In this document: in pieces, positions 8,820-16,675 of the stretch | Layout: each line of letters begins with the position of its first letter | Numbering within the stretch: position 1 is the stretch's first letter | From: Alphaproteobacteria bacterium | Lineage (GTDB): Bacteria > Myxococcota_A > UBA796 > CAJQPC01 | DNA length: 64,000 nucleotides | Assembly: GCA_020632795.1 (NCBI GenBank) | Contig: JACKEV010000021.1 | Span: 124,001 to 188,000, forward strand | Direction: 5' to 3' | Notes under the pieces: generated by a model | Databases searched by the model: none | What the model was told of the DNA's origin: nothing | The model's input: the letters and a program-made list of their open reading frames with translations, nothing else | Translations under genes and position numbers: made by a program

Positions 8820-9152
8820 CTACATGTCCGCGAAGATGACCTTGCCGGTGGGCTTCTTGTTGTAGAAGTCCTTCTTGTTGACGTGCTGGACCTGCAGGTA
8901 GGCCCAGCCGAAGAACACCGTCGGCATGTCCTCGAGGTCGGCCTCGTCCTTGGCGCCGAACACCTCGACGATGAGGTTGGCGTCCTCCTCGAAGGCCTTC
9001 TCCAGGGAGAGGGCGCCGGGGTCCTTGGCGTCGAGGAAGAGCCACTCGAGCCCGTCCACCCGGTCGGGGTCCCGGACCTTGTAGTAGACGCGGGCCTTGG
9101 ACTCCTTGCGCTCTGTGAGCTTGGTCTCACCTCGGGCGATCGCTCGGGCCAT
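8820..9152 (-). CDS. hypothetical protein, 110 aa
   Basis: 110 residues from ATG at 9152, preceded at good distance by AGGAG. No signal peptide or membrane segment. The sequence is charged, with a basic start (ARGETKLTERKESKARVYYK) and a mixed beta/alpha pattern (GLEWLFLDAKDP, NLIVEVFGAKDE, FFGWAYLQVQHVNKKDFYNK). A long frame open through the neighbouring VWA gene on this strand is a shadow; the ribosome-binding site and the break in composition at 9152 support the short form. I do not recognise the family. It stands alone between the TIGR02147 gene and the divergent VWA lipoprotein gene, sharing a 195-bp intergenic region with the latter. Confidence 0.75.
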   Translation of the reverse strand: MARAIARGETKLTERKESKARVYYKVRDPDRVDGLEWLFLDAKDPGALSLEKAFEEDANLIVEVFGAKDEADLEDMPTVFFGWAYLQVQHVNKKDFYNKKPTGKVIFADM

Positions 9153-9347
9153 CCACGTACTCCTGTTTTTCGGACGCCCGCAGCATAACCCGGCGTCGCG
9201 GCGGCGCCCCACTTGCGCGCCCCCTGTCGGAGAGAGGGGCGCGCCGGGAGCCGGGAATCCCAGCCTCGAAAAAAATTCCAGGCCCCGGTGTAAGAACCCT
9301 GGGACAGGTCCCGTTGTCGGGGCGCAACAACATCCGGAGGCCCTCAA
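9153..9347. promoter_or_regulatory. 195-bp divergent intergenic region with inverted repeats
   Basis: This gap separates the 110-aa gene from the VWA lipoprotein gene and should carry promoters for both. It contains a run of seven A at about 9270, a perfect inverted repeat GGGAC-AG-GTCCC at 9301-9312, and a weaker GTTGT/ACAAC pair just after it, about 15 bp before the VWA gene start. The VWA ribosome-binding site CGGAGG lies at about 9333-9339. No convincing -35/-10 pair is visible. Confidence 0.4.
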
Positions 9348-11417
9348 ATGTCCGCCCGCGCCCTCATCCCGTCCCTGCTGTTCGCCCTCTCCCTGACCGC
9401 CTGCTCCAAGCACTCCCCGGAGAGCTACAACCTCGATGAGGTCGACGAGGCGGGGTACGACGAGGACGGCGACGGGCTGGACGACCTCAACGACTACGAG
9501 GCCGCCGCCCCGAAGAACCCCGAGCGCTCGATCGAATACAAGCAGAAGACCGAGGCCGACTTCGACGGGACGGAGCTGAGCGGCGAGGTGGTCACCTCCG
9601 AGGGGCAGGCCATCGTGGTCGAGAGCAGCCGCCCGGCCGTGGACGTCCTCGACGACACCGTGGTGGACCAGCGGGTCAGCCTCAACGAGGAGGCGGACTA
9701 CTTCGCCGAGCCCGAGGAGGAGTTCGAGTTCGCCGCCGGCCGCGCCGCCCCCTCGAAGGCCCACGACGCCCCCTCGATGGACTACGGCGACGATATGGAC
9801 TACGGCGTCGAGATCACCAGCGTTTCGAGGGGTCGGGAGGGCCGCTCCACCAGCAGCCGCGCCGGGCTGGACCGCTCCAGCGGCAAGAAGGACTACGCCC
9901 CGGCGCCGCCGGTGGGCGCCTCGGTCGCCTCCACCACCAGCCCCGCGCCCTCGCCGAAGCCCGACCCGCGGCCGGTCCCGACCGCGACCCCCGCCGAGGC
10001 GCCGCCGCCGGTCGGCCAGCCGATCGCGAGCAACTCGGAGGGGTACACGCACTACGGCATCAACGACATGACGCTGACGGAGCAGGACCGGTACTCGACG
10101 TTCTCGGTGGACGTGGACACGGCGAGCTACGCGATCGCGCGTCGGAAGCTGCGGGAGGGTGCGCTGCCGCCGACGGCGTCGGTGCGGGTGGAGGAGTTCG
10201 TCAACGCGATGGACTACAGCTACGCGCCTCCGGGGCGTGAGAGCGGGGGTGCGCCGTTCGCGGTGCACATGGAGGCGGCGCCGAACCCGTTCGACGAGAG
10301 CCACGCGCTGGTGCGGGTGGGGGTGAAGGGGATGGAGCTGGACCAGGCGGAGCGGAAGCCGGTGCACCTGACGTTCCTGATCGACACGTCGGGCTCGATG
10401 TCGAGCGGGGACAAGATCGGGCTGGCGAAGCGCTCGATGGCGTTCCTGACGCGGAACCTCCAGGAGGAGGACACGGTCGCCATCGCGACGTATGCGGGCT
10501 CGACGCGGGTGGTGCTGGAGCCGACGAGCGCGGCGGACAGCCGGACCATCCTGGCGGCGATCGAGGGGCTGGACACCGGGGGCGGGACGGCGATGGGCTC
10601 GGGCATGGAGCTGGCCTACCAGATGGCGTCGAACAGCTACGAGCACGGGCACGTCAACCGGGTGGTGGTGCTCTCGGACGGCGACGCGAACATCGGTCGG
10701 ACCTCCCACGACGAGATCCTGCGGACCATCACCCAGCACGCCGAGGAGGGCATCACCCTGTCGACCATCGGCTTCGGGATGGGCAACTACCAGGACACGA
10801 TGATGGAGCAGCTCGCCAACAAGGGCGACGGCAACTACTTCTACATCGACACCTTCGACGAGGCCCGCGAGGTCTTCGGCGAGAAGCTGGGCGGCACGCT
10901 CCAGGTCATCGCCAAGGACGTCAAGATCCAGGTCGAGTTCAACCCCGAGGCGGTCATGGCCTACCGCCTGGTGGGCTACGAGAACCGCGACATCGCCGAC
11001 CGTGACTTCCGCAACGACCGCGTCGACGCCGGTGAGATCGGCGCCGGGCACACCGTCACCGCCCTCTACGACGTCATCCTCAAGGACGGCTACCACGACG
11101 AGCTGGCCACCGTGCGCCTCCGCGCCAAGCGCCCCGGCCCCGACTCCGCCGCCCGCGAGTGGGCCACCGTCCTCCACACCGACGCCCTGGGCGAGACCTT
11201 CGCCAGCGCCTCCAAGGACTTCCGCGTCGCCGTGGCCTCCGCCACCTTCGCCGAGCTCCTCCGCGGCAGCCCCTACACCGCCGAGGTCACCTACGCCCAG
11301 CTCTACGACCTCACCCGGAAGGCCAGCCGCGGCACCGCCGAGGACGCCGAGCTGCTCGACCTCATCAAGACCGCTGGCGTCATGTCCGGCGAGCGCGGGG
11401 CGGTGGCGTTCCGGTAG
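9348..11417 (+). CDS. YfbK-type von Willebrand factor A domain lipoprotein
   Basis: 689 residues with lipobox LTAC (Cys at residue 19), so it is probably membrane-anchored. An acidic and then Pro/Ser-rich linker occupies roughly residues 20-225. The YfbK-type N-domain follows (DRYSTFSVDVDTASYAIARR), then the VWA domain with an intact MIDAS motif DTSGSMS near residue 347 and VVVLSDGDANIG, and a DUF3520-like C-terminal part. VWA domains bind metal-dependent ligands. The start is supported by CGGAGG nine bases upstream. Codon use changes inside the gene: roughly 10040-10680 favours G-ending codons (acg, gcg, tcg, ccg) while both flanks favour C-ending codons. Confidence 0.9.
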   Translation: MSARALIPSLLFALSLTACSKHSPESYNLDEVDEAGYDEDGDGLDDLNDYEAAAPKNPERSIEYKQKTEADFDGTELSGEVVTSEGQAIVVESSRPAVDVLDDTVVDQRVSLNEEADYFAEPEEEFEFAAGRAAPSKAHDAPSMDYGDDMDYGVEITSVSRGREGRSTSSRAGLDRSSGKKDYAPAPPVGASVASTTSPAPSPKPDPRPVPTATPAEAPPPVGQPIASNSEGYTHYGINDMTLTEQDRYSTFSVDVDTASYAIARRKLREGALPPTASVRVEEFVNAMDYSYAPPGRESGGAPFAVHMEAAPNPFDESHALVRVGVKGMELDQAERKPVHLTFLIDTSGSMSSGDKIGLAKRSMAFLTRNLQEEDTVAIATYAGSTRVVLEPTSAADSRTILAAIEGLDTGGGTAMGSGMELAYQMASNSYEHGHVNRVVVLSDGDANIGRTSHDEILRTITQHAEEGITLSTIGFGMGNYQDTMMEQLANKGDGNYFYIDTFDEAREVFGEKLGGTLQVIAKDVKIQVEFNPEAVMAYRLVGYENRDIADRDFRNDRVDAGEIGAGHTVTALYDVILKDGYHDELATVRLRAKRPGPDSAAREWATVLHTDALGETFASASKDFRVAVASATFAELLRGSPYTAEVTYAQLYDLTRKASRGTAEDAELLDLIKTAGVMSGERGAVAFR

Positions 11418-11434
11418 GGAAGCGCCCCGTATCT

Positions 11435-11471
11435 GCGCCGCGCCGCTCGGCCTTGCCTGGCGGCGCGGCGC
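11435..11471. terminator. strong stem-loop between convergent genes
   Basis: A perfect 12-bp inverted repeat (GCGCCGCGCCGC at 11435-11446 and its complement at 11460-11471) encloses a 13-base loop. It lies between the VWA gene end (11417) and the stop of the convergent regulator gene (11471-11473). No T-run follows on either strand, so it may be a bidirectional or Rho-independent-like terminator, or simply an mRNA 3' stabiliser. Confidence 0.5.
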
Positions 11472-12292
11472 TACTCTGCCGGCGATGTGTCGTCAGAGCG
11501 CCCTGAGAAGCGGCGCCGGGCCTCGGCCTCGGTGTGCGCGTCCTCCGGGAAGAAGACCTCCACCCGCAGCTCCTGGGCGGTGACGTCCTGGGGGGTGCCC
11601 AGCACGGTGACCGTGGAGAAGAAGCGCAGGTCGAGGTCACCCTTGCGGAAGTGGACCGGGATGACCGGCACCGAGGGCACCGTGACGTCGTGGCCGCGCA
11701 GCTCGGGCGGCACCCAGGGCATGACCTCGTCCAGCAGGGCCTCGGTCTCGGCGTCGAGGACCCGCTCCACGGCCTCCCGGCGGATGCGCCGCAGCAGCTC
11801 GGGCACCAGCGTGCGCCAGTTGGACACCAGGGGGCGCAGGCCGTCGGGGTCGAGCATCATGCGCAGCACGTTCACCGGGCCGGTGGGGGCGCGGTCCCCC
11901 AGCAGGAGCCCGAACAGCGCGCCGGCCGCCCGGTTGGTGGTCACCACATCCCACCGGCGGTTCAGGGCCACCGCCGGGAAGGGCTCGGCCTGGCGAAGCG
12001 TCCAGTCCAGGGCCCGCCGGACCGCGGCCATCGCCTGGCCGTCCAGGTCGCCCTCGGTGTAGGCGGGGGAGAAGCCCGCCGCCGCCAGCAGCACGTTCCG
12101 CTCCCGCAAGGGCACCTCCAATGCGCTGGCCAGCACCAGCACCATCTCCCGGCTGGGGCGGGCCCGGCCGGTCTCCAGGAAGGAGACGTGGCGGGGGGAG
12201 ACCTCGGCGTCCTCGGCGAGGTCGAGCTGGCTGGTCCGGCGGACCACCCGCCACTGCTTGAGCAGGCCCCCGAAGGAGAGCTGGTGGGTCAT
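11471..12292 (-). CDS. XRE-family transcriptional regulator with MmyB-like ligand-binding domain
   Basis: 273 residues from ATG at 12292, preceded by GGGAGA; the frame is open further upstream but without a ribosome-binding site. Residues 1-75 are a Cro/CI-type HTH (FGGLLKQWRVVRRTSQLDLA, EVSPRHVSFLETGRARPSREM). The rest matches the MmyB-like C-terminal domain (PFPAVALNRRWDVVTTNRAA, VNVLRMMLDPDGLRPLV, DLRFFSTVTVLGTPQDVTAQ), presumed to bind a small ligand. It is divergent from a GST-like gene with a 130-bp shared region holding an 11-bp inverted repeat, so it is a plausible regulator of that gene. Confidence 0.92.
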   Translation of the reverse strand: MTHQLSFGGLLKQWRVVRRTSQLDLAEDAEVSPRHVSFLETGRARPSREMVLVLASALEVPLRERNVLLAAAGFSPAYTEGDLDGQAMAAVRRALDWTLRQAEPFPAVALNRRWDVVTTNRAAGALFGLLLGDRAPTGPVNVLRMMLDPDGLRPLVSNWRTLVPELLRRIRREAVERVLDAETEALLDEVMPWVPPELRGHDVTVPSVPVIPVHFRKGDLDLRFFSTVTVLGTPQDVTAQELRVEVFFPEDAHTEAEARRRFSGRSDDTSPAE

Positions 12293-12345
12293 GGGATCTC
12301 CCGGTCGAGAGGCCAGGATTCCACGCCCGCGGGGGCCGGACAACT

Positions 12346-12356
12346 ACCTCCGAGGT
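12346..12356. promoter_or_regulatory. candidate operator (ACCTC-C-GAGGT) between regulator and GST gene
   Basis: A perfect 5-1-5 inverted repeat in the 130-bp divergent gap, 53 bp from the regulator start and 66 bp from the GST start. Its position suits an XRE-type dimer site, but the sequence is short and could be chance in GC-rich DNA. Confidence 0.3.
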
Positions 12357-12422
12357 CATCGTCCTGCTTCCCCGGGCCCCCTACCTTGGGGGTGTCCCGC
12401 ACGGCGCGGGAAGGAGGTCCTC

Positions 12423-13100
12423 ATGACACTGTACGGTCACCCCTGGAGCATCAACACCCGCAAGGTCCTGGTCACCGCGGCCGAGAAGGGCCACGCCCTG
12501 ACCCTGTCCTTCGTGAACCTGCCGCGCGGCGCGCACAAGGCCGCCGCGCACCTTGCGCTGCACCCCTTCGGCAAGGTGCCGGTGCTGGACGACGACGGCT
12601 TCGTCCTGTACGAGACCGCCGCCATCATGCGCTACCTGGACGAGGCCCTGGACGGCCCGGCGCTGTGGCCCGACGACCCCCAGGCGCGGGCCCGCGCCCT
12701 CCAGTGGGACCGGGTGCAGCAGTCCTACTTCGAGCCTCCGGTGCACGGGCTGCTGGTGCACGCGCTGTTCTCCCGGCACCTGGGCTTCCCCCCGGACCCG
12801 GCGGTCCTCCAGGCCGGGCGGGCGGCGCTGGGGCAGGTGCTCGACGTGATCGAGCCGGCGCTGCGGGCGGCGCCCTTCCTGGCCGGGGAGGGGCTGTCCC
12901 TCGCGGATCTGACCTGGTTGCCCTACCTGGAGTACCTCACGCAGATCGGCGAGGGGGCGCCCATCGAGGCCCGCCCGGGGGTCCGGGCCTGGTTCGAGCG
13001 GCTCAGCAGCCGGCCGAGCTGGCAGGCGGTGGCCCGGACCGGCATGCAGCCCTACGACGCGGACGCCGACGCAGACGCCTTCGCGCAGCAGGCGGCGTAG
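12423..13100 (+). CDS. glutathione S-transferase family protein
   Basis: 225 residues from ATG at 12423 with a strong AAGGAGG site. The N-terminal thioredoxin-like domain shows the GST pattern: start LYGHPWSINTRKVLVTAAEKG, the cis-proline stretch PFGKVPVLDDDGFVLYETAAI and the Glu-Thr glutathione-binding pair. The helical C-terminal domain carries LSLADLTWLPYLEYL, the usual N-capping segment. It should be a cytosolic detoxification or glutathione-conjugating enzyme. The C-terminus is acidic (DADADADAF). It ends one base before the convergent zincin-like gene, and its likely regulator is divergently transcribed. Confidence 0.92.
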   Translation: MTLYGHPWSINTRKVLVTAAEKGHALTLSFVNLPRGAHKAAAHLALHPFGKVPVLDDDGFVLYETAAIMRYLDEALDGPALWPDDPQARARALQWDRVQQSYFEPPVHGLLVHALFSRHLGFPPDPAVLQAGRAALGQVLDVIEPALRAAPFLAGEGLSLADLTWLPYLEYLTQIGEGAPIEARPGVRAWFERLSSRPSWQAVARTGMQPYDADADADAFAQQAA

Positions 13101-13101
13101 C

Positions 13102-15837
13102 TCAGAGGTCGCGGGGGGTGCGGTCGATGGTGAGGCGGGCGCCCTGGAGCTTGACGTAGTCTTCGTCCTCGTCGTCCTCGTCGTAGTTCGAGAGGTTGTC
13201 GTCCAGATCCACCGTCCACTCGGACTTGACCTCCGAGAGCGTGACCTGGATGGTCCGAGGGAGGCCCCCCTGGAGCACGCCGGAGAGGGTCACCCGCAGG
13301 TCCGAGAGCCGCTCCTGGTCGACCTCCTGCTCCCGCAGCCCGTGCTTGTCCCGGAGGATGACCTGGGCGAACTCGTCGCGCTCCACGGACTCCACGAAGA
13401 ACACCTGGCGCTGCTTCTGCTTGGACGCGAGGCTCTGCACGTCGGGGGGCGCGGCGAGGGAGCGGGAGAGCTTCCCGCCCAAGGTCCAGGCGTGCTCCTC
13501 GACCGGCTGGTGGCGGTAGGCCTTGTTCCGCAGCACCCGGTGATGCTCTCCCTTGAGCTTGGAGTGGTTGAAGTAGGACTCCTCGTTCTCCAGGAAGAGC
13601 TGGGCCTGGACCTTGAGCGCGGGGTCGTTGAGCACCCGCTCGCGGTCCTTCTGGGTGTAGGGCTTCTCCATGCGGAGCATCTTCGTGATCATCTGCTGCC
13701 AGGCGTGGGTGTTCTCATGGAGCACGGTGTCGACCTGATCCATGAACGAGCCGAAGCTGTTGCTGAACAGGTTGATGTCGATGACCGTGGGGAAGCCGTC
13801 CTGGCAGAGGCCGCTCTCGCCCGGGTTCTCCTTGTCCTTGATCAGGTTCACCTTGACGGGCGCGTCGTCGAATTTCACCACCCCGAGCCCGTCCATCTTG
13901 CGACGCAGGCCGGTCTGGTTGTGGCCCATGACGCCGCACTGCAGCTTGATGACGTGGTTGAAGAAGGCCTCGATCTCCTTCGCCTTGCCCTTCCTGCACC
14001 AGGTCTCCCAGCTCTGCTGGGCTTCCAGGAAGGTCGGGTCATTCCCGAGGATGTTCAGGAGCTGGCTGCGCTGCTGCTGGTCACGCTCCTTGAACTCGGG
14101 CGTCATGTCCATCTCCGAGAGGATGAGCGCGCGGGCCTCCACCAGCCTGGCGCCAGGGGCCTCCTTCTCGCTGGGGTCGAGCTGGTTGTAACGGCAGTCG
14201 TCGATCAGCGATGAGGCCCCCTTGCACTTGGGGCAGCGGTTGGACTGCGAATAGAGGCCGGGGTGCTGACACTTCTTGTTGGCGCAGTAGGCGGGCGCAT
14301 CGAGGTTGACGCTCTGGCAGAACGGGCAGGACTGCTTGCCGATCTTGTACGCCTTGTCGTCGAAGGACTTGCCGCAGTCCCTGCACTGGATGAGCTGGGT
14401 GCGCATGCTCTGGAGCAGGGCGAGCTGCTGCTCGGGCTCCAGGGCGCGGATCAGGCCCGGGGTCCGGCTCAGCTCCACCACGAGCTGGGCGGACGCGCGG
14501 CCGAAGCCGGTCTCCGGATCGGTGACGCGCTTGAGGTCCTTCTGGAGGGCCTTCAGCCGCCACGCCTTCAGCTCCTGGATGGCGTTCTGCAGCTCGGGGA
14601 GGAGCAGCAGGCCCCTGGCGTAGTCGCGGGTGGGGGGATCGACGGCCTCCTTCACCAGCCGGCGGACCTTGTCGTACTCCAGGCGTTGGACCTTCCATCT
14701 CGTGTCGCCCTGGGTGTCGGTCGCGGGGAGGGCGTCGGCGAGGGTGATGTCGGGCCGCAGCTTCTTGAGGGCTGCGTAGTACCGGACCATCGCGTTCCGG
14801 TGCTTCGTGAGCGGCTTGCTGGCCTGCGTGAGCCGCTGGATGAGCACGTCGAGCTGGTCGTTGGCGTTGGTCCGCGCGGTCTCGGCCAGGTTGTCCAGGT
14901 TCTGCTGCAGATCCTCGTTCTGGTTGTTCTCCGCGTTGTCTCGGGTCTGCTGGAGGGTGAGCGCGCGCTGGAGGTAGGTCTGTCGGGCGGCGGCGACCAG
15001 GTTCTTGTGCTGGAGGATCGCCGCGGAGCACTGGTTGTCCGGGAAGTCGAGGACGTCGTCGATCCGTACGACGTAGCGCTTGTAGCGCTCGGTCGGGTCG
15101 GGGCCCTGGAGCGTGCCCTGCAGCTGCTGCTGGCGCCCGATGTTGATCAGCTCGGCCACGAGGTTGGTGTACAGGACGAGCGCGTTCCGTGCGTTCGCGA
15201 GGTCGAACCCGGAGACGTGGCCGAACACAGTGGTCCTGGCCAGATCGTGGCGGTTGAGATCGTTCTGGGTGAGGTTGTCGGGGAGCTGATGGACCGCGTC
15301 GGCGACCTGGCGGGTGACGCCCTCCAGCGCGGGGAGGTCTGTGATGAAGCCCTCCAGCGTGGTCTTGATGCGGAACACCCGCGGGCGCTTGCCCTTGGCG
15401 ATGAGGTCGAACGCCAGCATGTCCAGCACGTTCAGCATGGCGTCGGCGTCGTCCACCCCGTTCTGCTCCATCGCGCGGATGTGGGCCTTCGCGCGGTTGA
15501 GGGCGGTCATGAAGTGGGCGTTCCGCTCGGTGAACGCCTCGGCGCTCAGCGCCTGCGCGCGCGTCGCCATGTTGATCATCGATGTGATCGCGCGGTTGAC
15601 CTGGTTGTTGCCGAGATCCTGGTCTGCGGCGGTGAGGGCCAGGGACAGGGCCTGGATGTTGGCCTGGAGGTTCGTCAGCGTCCCGCCGAACGGCACGGTG
15701 GGCTGGAGATCTGCGAGGATGGCGAGGACATCCTGGATCGCACCCTGCACGATGGGCCGCAGCTCACGGTAGCGCTTGGTGTTGTCGGTGTCGCTGCGGA
15801 ACGTCTTCTTGAGCTTCTCCCACTTGGGCTTGGGCAT
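13102..15837 (-). CDS. large zinc-ribbon / HEXXH zincin-like protein, paralogue 1 (unknown family)
   Basis: 911 residues from ATG at 15837 with GGAGG eight bases upstream (a GTG three codons earlier is possible). No signal peptide or membrane segment. Residues 1-480 are helical, Gln/Leu/Ala-rich. Two zinc ribbons follow: Cys 485, 488, 504, 507 and Cys 518, 523, 535, 538. A further conserved set is Cys634, His639, Cys678. The zincin motif HENTH is at 707-711 in VDTVLHENTHAWQQMI, with a candidate third ligand in VEEHAW (Glu 780/781), a long-spacer gluzincin pattern. The C-terminal 110 residues look beta-rich with an acidic stretch and end VKLQGARLTIDRTPRDL. It is a paralogue of the gene at 16676-19426. 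I do not recognise the family; metalloprotease activity is an inference from HEXXH only. Confidence 0.85.
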   Translation of the reverse strand: MPKPKWEKLKKTFRSDTDNTKRYRELRPIVQGAIQDVLAILADLQPTVPFGGTLTNLQANIQALSLALTAADQDLGNNQVNRAITSMINMATRAQALSAEAFTERNAHFMTALNRAKAHIRAMEQNGVDDADAMLNVLDMLAFDLIAKGKRPRVFRIKTTLEGFITDLPALEGVTRQVADAVHQLPDNLTQNDLNRHDLARTTVFGHVSGFDLANARNALVLYTNLVAELINIGRQQQLQGTLQGPDPTERYKRYVVRIDDVLDFPDNQCSAAILQHKNLVAAARQTYLQRALTLQQTRDNAENNQNEDLQQNLDNLAETARTNANDQLDVLIQRLTQASKPLTKHRNAMVRYYAALKKLRPDITLADALPATDTQGDTRWKVQRLEYDKVRRLVKEAVDPPTRDYARGLLLLPELQNAIQELKAWRLKALQKDLKRVTDPETGFGRASAQLVVELSRTPGLIRALEPEQQLALLQSMRTQLIQCRDCGKSFDDKAYKIGKQSCPFCQSVNLDAPAYCANKKCQHPGLYSQSNRCPKCKGASSLIDDCRYNQLDPSEKEAPGARLVEARALILSEMDMTPEFKERDQQQRSQLLNILGNDPTFLEAQQSWETWCRKGKAKEIEAFFNHVIKLQCGVMGHNQTGLRRKMDGLGVVKFDDAPVKVNLIKDKENPGESGLCQDGFPTVIDINLFSNSFGSFMDQVDTVLHENTHAWQQMITKMLRMEKPYTQKDRERVLNDPALKVQAQLFLENEESYFNHSKLKGEHHRVLRNKAYRHQPVEEHAWTLGGKLSRSLAAPPDVQSLASKQKQRQVFFVESVERDEFAQVILRDKHGLREQEVDQERLSDLRVTLSGVLQGGLPRTIQVTLSEVKSEWTVDLDDNLSNYDEDDEDEDYVKLQGARLTIDRTPRDL

Positions 15838-15910
15838 CGTGTCCACCTCCGTCGTCTGGGATGCGCGGGCCGAAACGCGGCGTCGTCGGCTCCCGGCGCA
15901 CCAGATGAAT

Positions 15911-15926
15911 ATCGTATGGATACGAT
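15911..15926. promoter_or_regulatory. 16-bp palindrome ATCGTAT-GG-ATACGAT upstream of paralogue 1
   Basis: A perfect 7-2-7 inverted repeat, AT-rich against its surroundings, 74 bp upstream of the paralogue 1 ATG. A related 16-bp site (ATCGT-6-ACGAT, sharing the half-site and total length) lies 45 bp upstream of paralogue 2. This is the expected look of a shared operator. The TACGAT on the reverse strand could also serve as a -10 element, but no -35 is apparent. Confidence 0.6.
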
Positions 15927-15936
15927 TGATCTCTCA

Positions 15937-15954
15937 CGTCCGCTTACACGGACG
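15937..15954. repeat. hairpin CGTCCG-6-CGGACG next to the palindrome
   Basis: A perfect 6-bp inverted repeat with a 6-base loop (CTTACA), ten bases upstream (relative to paralogue 1) of the 16-bp palindrome. It may be part of the same control region. Nothing comparable is seen at the second unit. Confidence 0.35.
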
Positions 15955-16182
15955 CTTCGACCGCGCAGCGGCGCTCATACCGAACCGCGCTGAATCCCGG
16001 ACCGTGGCATTGGCTGCGGGGGGGCGGCCCTCTTGACGTCCATTCGCCCCAAGCCGTCGAGGTTGCAGAAGCGCACCCCCTGCCAAGCGTTGACGCCAAG
16101 ACGCCAACATGGCGGCTGCTGGTGCGCGCGGCGCTTATCGCGACGAAATCCTTGGGTGGTAAACGAAGCCTCACCCATCCTT

Positions 16183-16227
16183 GAAGGAAGGGACCCCTCC
16201 AGTCGTCCCGACCGGGTCCCTTCCTTC
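16183..16227. terminator. 14-bp-stem hairpin downstream of the small acidic gene
   Basis: GAAGGAAGGGACCC at 16183-16196 is exactly complementary to 16214-16227, with a 17-base loop. It lies about 85 bp beyond the stop of the reverse-strand gene at 16313. No T-run follows on either strand, so a classic intrinsic terminator is doubtful; it may be a bidirectional terminator or a structured RNA. Confidence 0.45.
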
Positions 16228-16262
16228 GCTCGCCTTTGGCTCGCTGACCATCCCCCGGGGTC

Positions 16263-16277
16263 GCGCCCTACGGGCGC
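16263..16277. terminator. short GC hairpin GCGCCC-TAC-GGGCGC
   Basis: A perfect 6-bp stem with a 3-base loop, 36 bp beyond the stop of the gene at 16313 on its strand. Candidate terminator element; there is no following T-run. Confidence 0.3.
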
Positions 16278-16312
16278 CGGGTGACCAGTCCACGGTTCAT
16301 GGAGGGTCCGTA

Positions 16313-16660
16313 TCAGAGGTCCGCGTAGGTGGAGGGCTCCAGCTTGGGGTCGTCCGTGATCAGCGTCACCCCGTGGTAGCGCTCGATGGCCTCGATGAGG
16401 GCGTCGAGCAGGTCGGGGGCGTCGCGCGGGACCTCCTCGAAGCCGATCGCGCTGCGGTCGGCTCCTGGGGCCTTGCGCACCAGGGTCTCCCTCGCGTTCA
16501 TGGCGGCGGCCATGTCGTCCAGGTACTCCAGGCAGCCCGGCTCGGCGTCGACGACCAGCAGCCGACCCTCCGCGTCCAGCTCCACGGCGCCCATGGGGGC
16601 GTCGGGCTCGGCGTCCAGGTTGAGGCGGTAGACGACGCGGCGGTGCGGTTCAATGGGCAT
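16313..16660 (-). CDS. small acidic protein coupled to zincin-like paralogue 2
   Basis: 115 residues from ATG at 16660 with an AGGAG-type site; it starts 15 bp after the stop of the 916-aa zincin-like gene and is surely co-transcribed with it. The protein is acidic, with no signal peptide or membrane segment. The first half looks like beta strands (RVVYRLNLDAEP, MGAVELDAEGRLLVV), the second helical (CLEYLDDMAAAMNARETLV, DLLDALIEAIERYHG). It ends STYADL, and both large paralogues also end in Asp-Leu. I recognise no family. Size, acidity and position would suit an inhibitor, immunity protein, chaperone or adaptor for the upstream protein; none of these is shown by sequence. Confidence 0.75.
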   Translation of the reverse strand: MPIEPHRRVVYRLNLDAEPDAPMGAVELDAEGRLLVVDAEPGCLEYLDDMAAAMNARETLVRKAPGADRSAIGFEEVPRDAPDLLDALIEAIERYHGVTLITDDPKLEPSTYADL

Positions 16661-16675
16661 CCTGGCTCCTGGGGA

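Larger units (their letters stand above)
15847..16312. other. 466-bp intergenic region between the zincin-like units
   Basis: No credible gene. It holds a 16-bp palindrome near the paralogue 1 start (15911-15926), a 6-bp hairpin (15937-15954), a long 14-bp-stem hairpin (16183-16227) and a short GC hairpin (16263-16277). Small open frames here lack ribosome-binding sites and coding-like composition. It probably contains the paralogue 1 promoter and the 3' end of the small acidic gene's transcript; a small RNA cannot be excluded. Confidence 0.5.

Noticed and set aside
8820..11177. 785-aa reverse frame antisense to the VWA gene
   Set aside because: Only its last 110 codons have normal composition and a ribosome-binding site; the rest is antisense shadow of the VWA gene.
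15944..16284. Small open frames in the 466-bp gap
   Set aside because: No ribosome-binding sites, frames on both strands overlap each other, and they cross hairpins and the operator-like palindrome region.
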